Below, piece after piece: positions 8,288-15,888 of a stretch of 64,000 bases of DNA. Origin of the DNA: Bacteroidota bacterium (GTDB lineage Bacteria > Bacteroidota > Bacteroidia > Bacteroidales > Paludibacteraceae). The stretch spans positions 58,173 to 122,172 of the forward strand of contig JAFNAS010000020.1 of assembly GCA_017860295.1 (NCBI GenBank). The letters run 5' to 3'. Below the pieces are notes generated by a model, which made no database searches, was not told where the DNA came from, and saw only the letters and a program-made list of their open reading frames with translations. The translations under genes and the position numbers were made by a program. The first letter of the stretch is position 1; every line of letters starts with the position of its first letter.

Positions 8288-8386
8288 ACCGCATTTTCAG
8301 AAAAGTGCGGTAGAATGGGCGTTTTGCCCTTGTGCTGCGATATGCAGCGGCAGTGGTACCCGTCGGAACAAAATTCTTGTTCGGCG
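8288..8386. other. Cluster of four consecutive hairpins (possible structured RNA)
   Basis: Four stem-loops follow within 100 bp: ACCGCATTTT/AAAAGTGCGGT (8288-8311), GGGC/GCCC (8317-8329), GCTGC/GCAGC (8334-8348) and CGTCGGAACAA/CTTGTTCGGCG (8361-8386). A run of A residues after the last stem reads as a T-run only on the minus strand. Coding strand, transcript and function are not known. Confidence 0.4.
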
Positions 8387-8669
8387 CAAAAAAACGGCAA
8401 CAACCTAAAATTTAAATTAAGCCAATTTGTGATAATTCAAAAAGAAGTTTGTAGATTTAAGGCGTGAAAATTTTAACCCAAAAGGCAGTAAACAGGCGGG
8501 TTAGGCGGATAAGTTTGATGCGGGAAGGTGGGCTTTTGTGAAAAATTCGTATTGGTGAGTCTGACGGGACGTACAGATTAGATATGTGCAACACTGTTGC
8601 TCATCACAGATGTTATCAGTAAGCATCAAAACGCATCGCGAAAGGCCCAATAAAAAAACAGAAATTCAA

Positions 8670-9164
8670 ATGAGTAATCTATGGAAACAATCTGGAGTGC
8701 CACATAAAGGATGGACTTTAGTTGATGTAATAGACATAAGAGAAGACGGTCAGTCTGAAGATGATACTTCATATGAATCTTGCATGATGTGTGGCAATGA
8801 AAAAATCCGATATGTTCATATTGTGACTCATGATGAAATTGATGAGGAATTTAGAGTTGGTTGTATTTGTGCGGAGAACATGACAAATGACTATGTTAAT
8901 CCAAAGCGTCTTGAACGTGAACTCAGAAACAAAGCAACCAAAAGACGAACATGGTTGAAAAAGGAATGGAAGGTAAATCAAAATGGAAATAGATACCTAA
9001 ATTACCATGATCATCATTTGTTAATTTATAAGGACAAAAAGAGCGATAAATACAAAGTAAAAATTGGTGAAATTTTTGGCAACAAAAAATTTGACACTAT
9101 TCAAGAAGCAAAAAATGCAGCATTTAATGGCATTTCATATTTAAAGGATCATGACCAGTGGTAA
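8670..9164 (+). CDS. Cys-rich hypothetical protein, first gene of the DUF3644 operon
   Basis: I do not recognise this 164-residue protein. The frame extends to 8586, but ATG at 8670 (MSNLWKQSGVP) is preferred because the upstream codons look non-coding. It has CMMC at residues 38-41 and CIC at 65-67, which could together bind one zinc ion. A basic helix follows (RLERELRNKATKRRTWLKKEW), then a strand-rich C-terminal part. It contains no signal or membrane segment, so it should be cytoplasmic. It is AT-rich compared with the flanking core genes. The DUF3644 gene begins 17 bp after its stop, so the two are surely co-transcribed. Confidence 0.75.
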   Translation: MSNLWKQSGVPHKGWTLVDVIDIREDGQSEDDTSYESCMMCGNEKIRYVHIVTHDEIDEEFRVGCICAENMTNDYVNPKRLERELRNKATKRRTWLKKEWKVNQNGNRYLNYHDHHLLIYKDKKSDKYKVKIGEIFGNKKFDTIQEAKNAAFNGISYLKDHDQW

Positions 9165-9181
9165 AGTAATAAAATAGGAAT

Positions 9182-10174
9182 ATGAAAACACCAAGATACA
9201 AACCATTTGTTGATAAATCAGTGGGTGCAGCATTATCTGCAATCGAGATATATAACAAACCAGACTTCAAATACAGAGAAGAAACGTTTGCGATATTAAT
9301 GATAAATGCGTGGGAACTTTTACTTAAAGCAAAAATTGTAAAAGAGAATAAAAGTAACCTCAAGTCAATTTATGTCTTAAAAAACAAAATTGGTAAAAAT
9401 GGGAATAAACTTGCAACACTTACTCCTGACCTTAATAGAAGTGGTAATCCTAAATCTATTGGGCTCCCAAAATGTTTATCAATTTGCGAGCCATCACCTA
9501 TTAATCTTAATCCCATTGTAAAGGATAATATATTTGTATTGATGGAAATAAGAGATACTGCAATTCACTTTCAACATGATGATCATTATTTAAGTAAAAA
9601 GGTTTTCGAAATTGGAACAGCTTCTTTGAAAAATTACTTAAACTTAATTGTTGAATGGTTTGAATATGACTTGTCAATTTATAACTTCTTCTTAATGCCA
9701 ATGACTTTCTTTCATGAGTTTGAAGCAATCAAAAGCTATTCAATTCATAGCAACAAAGATCAAATCGAGAACCTACTTAAATATATATCTGCAAAAGAAA
9801 AAGAATCTCCTTCTGATGAAAAAAGAGAATATAATATATCATTACAGCTGGAAACAAAATTTATAAAATCAACATCGACAGACAGTTTATTAGTTAATTA
9901 TTCGAATGAGCCAGATGCGATTAAAGTCAATATTACAGAAGAAGATGCTTTGAAAAATTATCCATTTGATTATGCAAAATTAACCACTGCGTTACAACAA
10001 CGATACACTGACTTTAAAGTGAATCAAAAATATCATAAGATAAGAAAACCTTTACGTAGTATTAAAAGATATTGCAAGACTAGACTTCTTGATCCTAACA
10101 ACTCAAAGAGTCCCAAAAAAGATTGGTACAGCTCAGAAGTTTTCAAAGTCTTTGATAAACATTACACCAGATGA
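9182..10174 (+). CDS. DUF3644 HEPN-like protein, candidate RNase effector
   Basis: A 330-residue cytoplasmic protein matching DUF3644 in its N-terminal half (AILMINAWELLLKAKIV). Residues 124-129 read RDTAIH, fitting the R-x4-6-H motif of HEPN domains, in which these residues form the RNase active site in toxins and abortive-infection proteins. The C-terminal half ends in basic residues (KIRKPLRSIKRYCKTR). DUF3644 proteins are uncharacterised; I infer a HEPN nuclease from the motif and the helical context. The gene is AT-rich, follows the Cys-rich partner by 17 bp, and is followed directly by REP repeats. Defence is plausible but unproven. Confidence 0.75.
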   Translation: MKTPRYKPFVDKSVGAALSAIEIYNKPDFKYREETFAILMINAWELLLKAKIVKENKSNLKSIYVLKNKIGKNGNKLATLTPDLNRSGNPKSIGLPKCLSICEPSPINLNPIVKDNIFVLMEIRDTAIHFQHDDHYLSKKVFEIGTASLKNYLNLIVEWFEYDLSIYNFFLMPMTFFHEFEAIKSYSIHSNKDQIENLLKYISAKEKESPSDEKREYNISLQLETKFIKSTSTDSLLVNYSNEPDAIKVNITEEDALKNYPFDYAKLTTALQQRYTDFKVNQKYHKIRKPLRSIKRYCKTRLLDPNNSKSPKKDWYSSEVFKVFDKHYTR

Positions 10175-10507
10175 TAAAGATTAAATGCCGTCTCGGCGGA
10201 TCTGCGATCCGTCGCCGCTACCGCACGATTAGCGAAGCGTATCGTGTGGTCAAACCATACGGTGGAGTAAAGAAATAGTAACAGACGGGCAAGGTATGGC
10301 CACACGAGAGGACTCGTGCGGCAGCCGGGGCAGCCGGGATAGGCACAAGATACCGCTTCGCTCAATTTTGCGCACAATAGGTATAAGCCTCAAATTCTTT
10401 TATTGCCGTCGGTTTCAACCGACGGATAGCAGCACAGTAATGCCAGGCCCGGCTTTAGCCGAAATGCAGTTGGGCTAAAGCCCCGCGACGAGAGCAGTTC
10501 GGATTAT

Positions 10508-10627
10508 TTACCCCAAACCTACTGACGATCTACGATGTCACTACTACAAGCCTTGAGGGGCTTTAATCTTTAATCTGCCGTTTTGCCGATTCCAATTGCC
10601 CCCTTAAGGGGGTTGGGGGTAGTTGTT
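10508..10627 (+). repeat. Dispersed intergenic repeat, copy B1
   Basis: Second copy of the block at 6232-6341, with a short extra duplication (CTTTAATCTTTAATC) and a few substitutions. It carries the same GCCCCCTTAAGGGGG palindrome. Confidence 0.85.
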
Positions 10628-10725
10628 CCCGTCGCGGCGGATTTACAATCCGTCGCCGCAAAGAGTATAGGGATCTGCGATCCCGAACAGAAGAACATCT
10701 GAATAATAAGTGCCATACAAAGCCA
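10628..10725 (+). repeat. 98-bp perfect repeat, copy B2
   Basis: By eye identical to 6474-6571 and in direct orientation, here joined without a gap to block B1. Together with A2 it brackets 6572-10627. Confidence 0.9.
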
Positions 10726-10898
10726 CGGGACAGGCGATGGGTTGGAAATACTGCCCGTTCGTTACGAAGATAGCCGGCGCTCGTATCATTGCTGCCGGAG
10801 TTGTAATCTATTTTTCCTAATTTTGCCAACGCAACGGCGCCGCCTTGCTTCCGGAAGATGCAGGAATGGCTGGTGTGGTTGCGGCAAAATAACGAATC

Positions 10899-12317
10899 AT
10901 GAAACTTAATCCTTCCGCTCTCTTTAATACTTTTCGTCTGTCCCGGTTGAAACAACGGACAATTGCCGTCGCGATGCTGCTTACATCGGCCGCTACGCTT
11001 TCGGCCGCAACGGGAGTGTTTACCAGCCGGGTTACCGGCACTAAAATAGCATACAAAACAAGCGAGGCAAAGGCTCCGGTGCGCGATTTCGCGGGCAACT
11101 ATCCCACGGTGGTTTACCTGGAGAATCTCGGCTTTAAGAAGATCGGTCGCAACAGCAATGCCGCAAACGTGGCGTGGTTGCGGGCGCAGGGTTACCGCGT
11201 GGTGGAACTCGACTACCGACACACTCCGAAGGCGGTCTCTCCGGCCATCAATGCCGATATCATTGCCATCAACGACTCTATCTTTGCCCGTTCGTTTTGC
11301 GGTTATACCGATTGTTCGCTCTATCAGTCGTATGTGTTGTTCGAAGGCTACCGCATTCGTCGCAACGTGGCCTATTTCAAAGACGATCCTACCGTTTACA
11401 ATACGCCGGCGCAATATACCTCCGGCGATTCGCTGCGGATGGATATCGTTTACCCGGCCAATCCGTCGGTGCGGGTGCCGGTTATCCTCTCATTCTCCTA
11501 TAGCAACAGTTATGCAACCTACGATCCGGTGAGCGGCAAGCTGACCGACGAGCATAAGGATCAGCGGCTGAAGCTGAAGTTTACGCTGGCGGGATTCAAC
11601 GATTCGTTTCTGGAAGGAGCTCCGGCCAACGGCATTGCCTGGGCGCTGGCCGATCATCCCAAATATTGTCCGTGGGGCGAAGGGCAACCGGCCGATGGGC
11701 CTGCCAATGGTTACAAGTCGTATGAGGTAAACCCCGATGCGGCGCAGAAGGTGAAGTCGGCCATCCGCACGTTACGGTTTCTGGGGCGCGGGCTCGGACT
11801 GTCGGGTAAGATCGGCATCTTCGGCTTTTCGCGCGGTTCTACTGCCGGGTCGATGGCTATCGGCGATAGCGCAGTGCCCGAATTCAGCCATGCCGGCTTG
11901 TACCGAACGGTTTCCGAAAAGGTAGAGGCGGCGGCTCTGGGACCCGGCGTGTTCGACTACACGTTGCTTCCCGGCGAAGCGGGGCGTGAAAGTCAACGAT
12001 TGAATACCAGTTGTACGCAAGCATGGGGCGCCTTGTCCGATAACCGGTCGAAATGGGAATCGATGGGTTCGTCCTTTCTGGTGAAGAGTGCTGCCACGGC
12101 TCCCGTCTTTTTCTTCTACAACTCCGACGACGAGAGCTATTATCACGATCAGATAGTACACCTGAAGGCCAAACTCGATTCGCTGGGCGTGCCCAACACC
12201 GTGATGAGCGATTACGGCAAGGGGCACTCGCTCCCTCAGAAAGCCGATGGTCTGAGCCGGTTATACCGTTTCTTCGAACAATACCTGACGCCTCCCGCTA
12301 TCACCCCGAAAAGATAA
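10899..12317 (+). CDS. Secreted alpha/beta-hydrolase
   Basis: A 472-residue exported protein with a signal sequence (TIAVAMLLTSAATLSAATG). The alpha/beta-hydrolase triad is visible: nucleophile Ser311 in GFSRGS, an acid in FYNSDDESYY, and His in KGHSLPQ near the C-terminus. The earlier block LRMDIVYPANPSVRVPVILSFS resembles the start of the hydrolase domain in secreted esterases and dipeptidyl-peptidase-like enzymes. The first ~140 residues form an extra region (GYRVVELDYRHTP). The substrate is unknown; a carbohydrate ester is one possibility for a Bacteroidetes secreted hydrolase. GC content is higher than in the island just upstream. Confidence 0.8.
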   Translation: MKLNPSALFNTFRLSRLKQRTIAVAMLLTSAATLSAATGVFTSRVTGTKIAYKTSEAKAPVRDFAGNYPTVVYLENLGFKKIGRNSNAANVAWLRAQGYRVVELDYRHTPKAVSPAINADIIAINDSIFARSFCGYTDCSLYQSYVLFEGYRIRRNVAYFKDDPTVYNTPAQYTSGDSLRMDIVYPANPSVRVPVILSFSYSNSYATYDPVSGKLTDEHKDQRLKLKFTLAGFNDSFLEGAPANGIAWALADHPKYCPWGEGQPADGPANGYKSYEVNPDAAQKVKSAIRTLRFLGRGLGLSGKIGIFGFSRGSTAGSMAIGDSAVPEFSHAGLYRTVSEKVEAAALGPGVFDYTLLPGEAGRESQRLNTSCTQAWGALSDNRSKWESMGSSFLVKSAATAPVFFFYNSDDESYYHDQIVHLKAKLDSLGVPNTVMSDYGKGHSLPQKADGLSRLYRFFEQYLTPPAITPKR

Positions 12318-12594
12318 TGATCCGGAAGATTATCCGAATAAAAAGTATCGGCGGATTGTCAATGTAAAATCAGGGATAGTGGCATCTATTCTATATGTAA
12401 AAATGTCTTTTCGAAATAAAACTCGGCTGTCATTTTGTCATCTGTCTTTGAAACAAAGAAAGCTGTTGGTTGATTATGAATTAGATAAATACAGAGTCGA
12501 TTGATCCGATGGGTTTTGGCATGGCGTTTGAATATTTATGAGTGAAAACAATGTTCTTTACTTGATTGTTCAACTAATAAAAACGGAGGTAATT

Positions 12595-13044
12595 ATGTCA
12601 CTCATTAAAAGAAATGATTTGGTTCCTGCTTGGTCGAACCTTTTCGATGATTTTTTGAACCCTAACTGGTATGATTGGAGCAATCGTCACTATTCGGACA
12701 CGAATACGACCTTGCCGTCCGTGAACATTAAAGAGACTGCTGATAATTTCGAAGTTGAAATGGCAGCCCCCGGAATGGAGAAAGAAGATTTCAGGGTGGA
12801 AGTCAACAACGGGTATCTCACCATCTCATCGGAGAAACAGTGCGAATCGAAAAAAGAGGATAAAAAAGGGCGTTATACCAAACAGGAATTTTGCTACGAG
12901 TCGTTCAGTCGTTCGTTTACACTGCCCGGCAGTGCCGATACCGAAAAGATTGAAGCAAAGTATGAAAAGGGAATCCTGACGATTTCGATTCCTAAAAAAG
13001 AGGAGGCAAAACCGAAACCCGTCCGACAGATTTCGATCGGATAA
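12595..13044 (+). CDS. Small heat-shock protein, Hsp20/alpha-crystallin family
   Basis: A 149-residue cytoplasmic chaperone that holds unfolding proteins without ATP. The alpha-crystallin domain spans about residues 40-140, beginning PSVNIKETADNFEVEMAAPGM and including GYLTISSEK and KYEKGILTISIPK. The start at 12595 is supported by a strong Shine-Dalgarno (CGGAGGT) six bases upstream; in-frame codons from 12538 are unlikely. The gene stands alone and ends at a strong terminator. Stress induction is expected from the family, but I see no HrcA (CIRCE) site upstream. Confidence 0.95.
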   Translation: MSLIKRNDLVPAWSNLFDDFLNPNWYDWSNRHYSDTNTTLPSVNIKETADNFEVEMAAPGMEKEDFRVEVNNGYLTISSEKQCESKKEDKKGRYTKQEFCYESFSRSFTLPGSADTEKIEAKYEKGILTISIPKKEEAKPKPVRQISIG

Positions 13045-13106
13045 TGGATCGAATATTGTGCATAGATTGCAACTTGTAGTCCTGAATAAAAACAGGGGAA
13101 TACACC

Positions 13107-13150
13107 AAAGAGACTGTCTCGAGATTAACCAGAGACAGCCTCTTTTTTTT
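13107..13150. terminator. Terminator of hsp20 with recurring AGAGRCTGTC stem
   Basis: AAAGAGACTGTCTC ... GAGACAGCCTCTTT, a 13-bp stem with one mismatch, then a run of T. The minus-strand lipoprotein gene ends 15 bases further on, so it probably serves both directions. Stems with the same core occur at 38148 and 43757. Confidence 0.85.
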
Positions 13151-13165
13151 GTAATAGATATCGTA

Positions 13166-13636
13166 TTATTTAGCTGGAAGTTTCAATGTATAGGTCATTG
13201 GCGAGTACTGAGAAGTGGAAGTGACCACAAATAGTAATTTAGTACCTGCTTTATTCGCTTTTGTCACTATATATTGTATGGTAAATGAGAAAGAATAAAT
13301 ATTCAATCCGGCAAAATTAAAGTAGCCTTTGGTAGGATCCGACTTACTTAATACGCTTTGATCCAAAGACGCAATGTCTGGAAATGAAATGCTTGAATAG
13401 TCAGATTCATTCGTAATCTGAACAGAAGTCAACGGTTTTGATACACCATTGGCGACACACGATAACAATAATACATCTCCCACCTCCAATGTATCCACAC
13501 TGGTTTGGGTAACTCCGTTCAGCACAATAGATGAGATACTCATTTGGGGTGAATAGTCGGATTCCCCAGTTCCAACACTGCAAGAAGCCAATAAAATCAC
13601 TCCCAATAAACTAAAAAGAAATATCCGTTTTGCCAT
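13166..13636 (-). CDS. Lipoprotein, downstream member of a tandem pair
   Basis: A 156-residue lipoprotein with signal and lipobox LLASC, the Cys at residue 19. The mature part is strand-rich (MSISSIVLNGVTQ, VDTLEVGDVLLLSC, NIYSFSFTIQYIV) and resembles the protein at 13863 along its whole length. I know no named family; it is probably periplasmic or surface-exposed. Its upstream region contains the same ~70-bp motif found upstream of its paralog, so the duplication included the promoter. Confidence 0.75.
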   Translation of the reverse strand: MAKRIFLFSLLGVILLASCSVGTGESDYSPQMSISSIVLNGVTQTSVDTLEVGDVLLLSCVANGVSKPLTSVQITNESDYSSISFPDIASLDQSVLSKSDPTKGYFNFAGLNIYSFSFTIQYIVTKANKAGTKLLFVVTSTSQYSPMTYTLKLPAK

Positions 13637-13710
13637 TACTTTACTATTTTCTTTATAAAATAACCTTAATCAGAGGAGAAAGCTCTTTTCCATAAACACA
13701 ATCTTATAAA

Positions 13711-13780
13711 GTATAGACGATTAATTTCATGAAATGCTGCATTTATCAGCGGATATTAACTTTTTGTGGTATAAACTGAA
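13711..13780 (-). promoter_or_regulatory. Duplicated upstream element of the lipoprotein gene (copy 1)
   Basis: This segment matches 14495-14565. It contains AAATGCTGCATTT (13732-13744), a perfect 13-base palindrome around a central base, and TTAACTTTTT. The element lies 75-145 bases upstream of the ATG at 13636. Confidence 0.45.
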
Positions 13781-13862
13781 AACATCACTTCCGGGATCTT
13801 CTTCGGAAATGCAACCTTTTCGTTACAAAGCAAAACAGAGTCAGCCTCATTTTGTTGTACCC

Positions 13863-14339
13863 TTAATTTTTAGATGGCGTTGGAAAGGTTGTAATCAGAG
13901 GCGAATAGGAAGAGTTAGAATATACTTGGAAGGTTATTTTCCCATCTTTCTTTACCTGAGTAGGAATATATACGAGCGTAAACGGCATGGAATAAATATT
14001 AAATCCGTGCAGGTAAAAGAACCCTTTTGATATGTCGGTTTTGGAGTTGCTCAACACATTTGTATCTATCGAAGAGAGATCTGTAAAAGTCAGAGTAGAG
14101 TAACTGGTATCATTGGAGATTCTTACGCTATCCAATGTATTGGTTACTCCCGATACATATCCATATAATGTCAAAACAGTTCCTACGGTTAGGGTATCAT
14201 ACGTCGTTGACGTCTGCCCGTTCAAAGCAAAAGATGTAATAGTTACCACTGGGGTATAATTGGACGATGATGGCTCGAGGTTACAAGATGCAAATAGAAA
14301 AATGCTCAACGAACTAAAAAAAAAGATCAGTTTCTTCAT
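13863..14339 (-). CDS. Lipoprotein, upstream member of a tandem pair
   Basis: A 158-residue paralog of the preceding protein, with signal sequence and lipobox LFASC (Cys at residue 19). Shared blocks are VTITSFALNGQT, DTLTVGTVLTL, DSVRISNDTSYSTLTF, KGFFYLHGFNIYSMPFTLVYI and SYSPL. Both proteins have the same order of strands and the same length, pointing to recent tandem duplication with drift. No function is known; the even, Ser/Thr-rich strand pattern would fit an immunoglobulin-like fold. Confidence 0.75.
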   Translation of the reverse strand: MKKLIFFFSSLSIFLFASCNLEPSSSNYTPVVTITSFALNGQTSTTYDTLTVGTVLTLYGYVSGVTNTLDSVRISNDTSYSTLTFTDLSSIDTNVLSNSKTDISKGFFYLHGFNIYSMPFTLVYIPTQVKKDGKITFQVYSNSSYSPLITTFPTPSKN

Positions 14340-14494
14340 GGGTAATAAAACTTGCTGATTAAACGAATATAATATAACTCTTCTTCAGTTGCCAGTTATT
14401 CAGGTAATTGCAGATAGGTAGAAAGCTCAATTAAAGTAAAGTCTTAATGCTACCAAACAATTAACAAGATAACTAAACACTAATATTTAATTAT

Positions 14495-14565
14495 TAGACG
14501 GTTATTTTGATGAAATGTTGCATTTGCCGGCAAAGATTAACTTTTTTTATCGCATAAAATCAGGT
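14495..14565 (-). promoter_or_regulatory. Duplicated upstream element of the lipoprotein gene (copy 2)
   Basis: Matches 13711-13780: TGAAATGTTGCATTTGCCGGCAAAG here against TGAAATGCTGCATTTATCAGCGG there, both followed by a TTAACTTTTT run. Conservation of a non-coding stretch between drifted paralogs suggests a functional promoter or operator. Confidence 0.45.
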
Positions 14566-14618
14566 GAGTCATCTTACTATTTTGACGAACAATTACCCTT
14601 GGCGAAAATAAAGTATTG

Positions 14619-14626
14619 TATCTTTG
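14619..14626 (+). promoter_or_regulatory. -7 box for yqhD
   Basis: TATCTTTG, an exact match to TAnnTTTG, about 85 bases before the ATG at 14711. Confidence 0.55.
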
Positions 14627-14710
14627 CAAAAATTATCTCTGCCGCACAATAGGCGGAGATTCCTTCTGAATAACGACCTTTTTTTCTTAACGGATAAATT
14701 TCCTTGTATT

Positions 14711-15862
14711 ATGAATAATTTTGTCTTTCAAAACCCCACAAGACTGATCTTCGGAAAAGGAACCATAGCAACTCTTGCAACTGAAATTCCAACCGACAAA
14801 AAAATATTGATGACTTATGGAGGTGGTAGTATTAAAGCCAATGGCGTTTACGATCAGGTTAAAGATGCCTTGAAGAATCACTTCGTGGTTGAATTTGCCG
14901 GAATAGAGCCGAATCCCACATACGAAACCCTCATCAAAGCTGTCGACATTGTAAAAGAGCAAAAGATCGATTTTTTGCTTGCTGTAGGCGGAGGTTCTGT
15001 CATTGACGGAACAAAGTTTATCGCAGCCGCTGTTGCCTATAACGGAGATCCATGGGATTTGCTAGTAGATCAGGACAAGATTGTGGATGCTCTTCCGCTG
15101 GCTTCGGTATTAACTTTACCGGCAACAGGATCGGAAATGAATGGTAATGCGGTTATTTCCAAGAAAACGACCCACGAAAAATTAGCTTTCGGAAGCTCCA
15201 AGACCTATCCTGTTTTTTCCATACTCGATCCGGAAGTAACTTACTCACTACCTAAACGACAAATAACCAATGGTATTGTCGATACTTTTATTCATGTATG
15301 CGAACAATACCTTACGTTTCCATCTCAGGCGATGGTTCAGGATCGCTTTGCCGAAGGGATTCTCTCTACGCTTACCGAACTGGGTGAAAAAATAGTAGAC
15401 GACAGCACTAACTACAACCAGATGTCGAACTTCATGTACAGTGCAACGATTGCCCTCAACGGATTCATCTCTATGGGAGTTCCTCAGGACTGGGCAACAC
15501 ATTCGATAGGACATGAGCTGACGGCCCTTCACGGGCTCGACCATGCCGTAACACTGGCCATCGTACAACCTTCGCTCTGGAGGGTAATGCGCGACGAGAA
15601 AAAGGCAAAATTGCTTCAATACGGCGAACGGGTATGGAATATCACTCAGGGTACAGAAGAAGAGAGAGTCGATGCAATCATCAACGCGACCGAAAATTTT
15701 TATAGAAGTGTGGGAATGAAAACAAAACTGAGCGAACATGGCATCGGTAACGAATCGTTCGATACTATTGTCGGCCGTTTTACGCAACGCGGTTGGATGC
15801 TCGGCGAAAATCGATCCATTACTCCCGATAAAATAAGAGAGATCCTCAACGGATGTCTCTAA
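14711..15862 (+). CDS. yqhD: YqhD-type iron-containing alcohol/aldehyde dehydrogenase
   Basis: A 383-residue cytoplasmic NAD(P)H-dependent dehydrogenase of the group III alcohol dehydrogenases, typically reducing aldehydes. The ATG at 14711 gives MNNFVFQNPTRLIFGKG, the normal family start. The cofactor loop is AVGGGSVIDGTKF; metal ligands are expected from DTFIHVCEQY and HSIGHELTALHGLDHA (Asp, His, His, His). QDWATHSIGHELTA is typical of YqhD/BdhA. Length equals the E. coli enzyme (387) within a few residues. It has its own promoter; the DUF4105 gene follows after 26 bp, so they may be co-transcribed. Confidence 0.93.
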   Translation: MNNFVFQNPTRLIFGKGTIATLATEIPTDKKILMTYGGGSIKANGVYDQVKDALKNHFVVEFAGIEPNPTYETLIKAVDIVKEQKIDFLLAVGGGSVIDGTKFIAAAVAYNGDPWDLLVDQDKIVDALPLASVLTLPATGSEMNGNAVISKKTTHEKLAFGSSKTYPVFSILDPEVTYSLPKRQITNGIVDTFIHVCEQYLTFPSQAMVQDRFAEGILSTLTELGEKIVDDSTNYNQMSNFMYSATIALNGFISMGVPQDWATHSIGHELTALHGLDHAVTLAIVQPSLWRVMRDEKKAKLLQYGERVWNITQGTEEERVDAIINATENFYRSVGMKTKLSEHGIGNESFDTIVGRFTQRGWMLGENRSITPDKIREILNGCL

Positions 15863-15888
15863 AAACTTTCCATCAAATCGCTTTCTCA

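Larger units (their letters stand above)
8200..8669. other. 470-bp region with operator-like palindromes and a hairpin run
   Basis: No gene is evident. 8237-8277 carries two TGGTAAAA palindromes and 8288-8386 carries four successive hairpins, both described separately. From 8390 to 8669 the sequence is AT-rich and holds no recognisable element; the promoter of the two-gene operon starting at 8670 must lie here, but no TAnnTTTG box stands out. Confidence 0.6.
10175..10898. other. 720-bp gene-free region with a second set of REP-like repeats
   Basis: It contains hairpins CGGCGGATCTGCGATCCGTCGCCG (near 10195, arms of about 10 bp), CCGTCGGTTT/AACCGACGG (near 10408) and the phrase TGGGCTAAAGCCCCGCGA near 10472, also found near 6650. 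Repeat blocks B1 and B2 follow. An 850-nt minus-strand ORF over 10563-11414 is a product of these repeats and of antisense reading of the next gene. Confidence 0.7.
14340..14710. other. Divergent intergenic region of lipoprotein and yqhD genes
   Basis: 370 bp holding the duplicated upstream element (14495-14565, with AAATGTTGCATTT at 14513-14525) on the lipoprotein side and a TATCTTTG box on the yqhD side. Nothing else is recognisable. Confidence 0.6.

Noticed and set aside
10563..11414. A 283-codon minus-strand ORF
   Set aside because: It runs through dispersed repeats and then antisense to the alpha/beta-hydrolase, shares residues with another repeat-derived ORF at 6385-6726, and has no recognisable domain.
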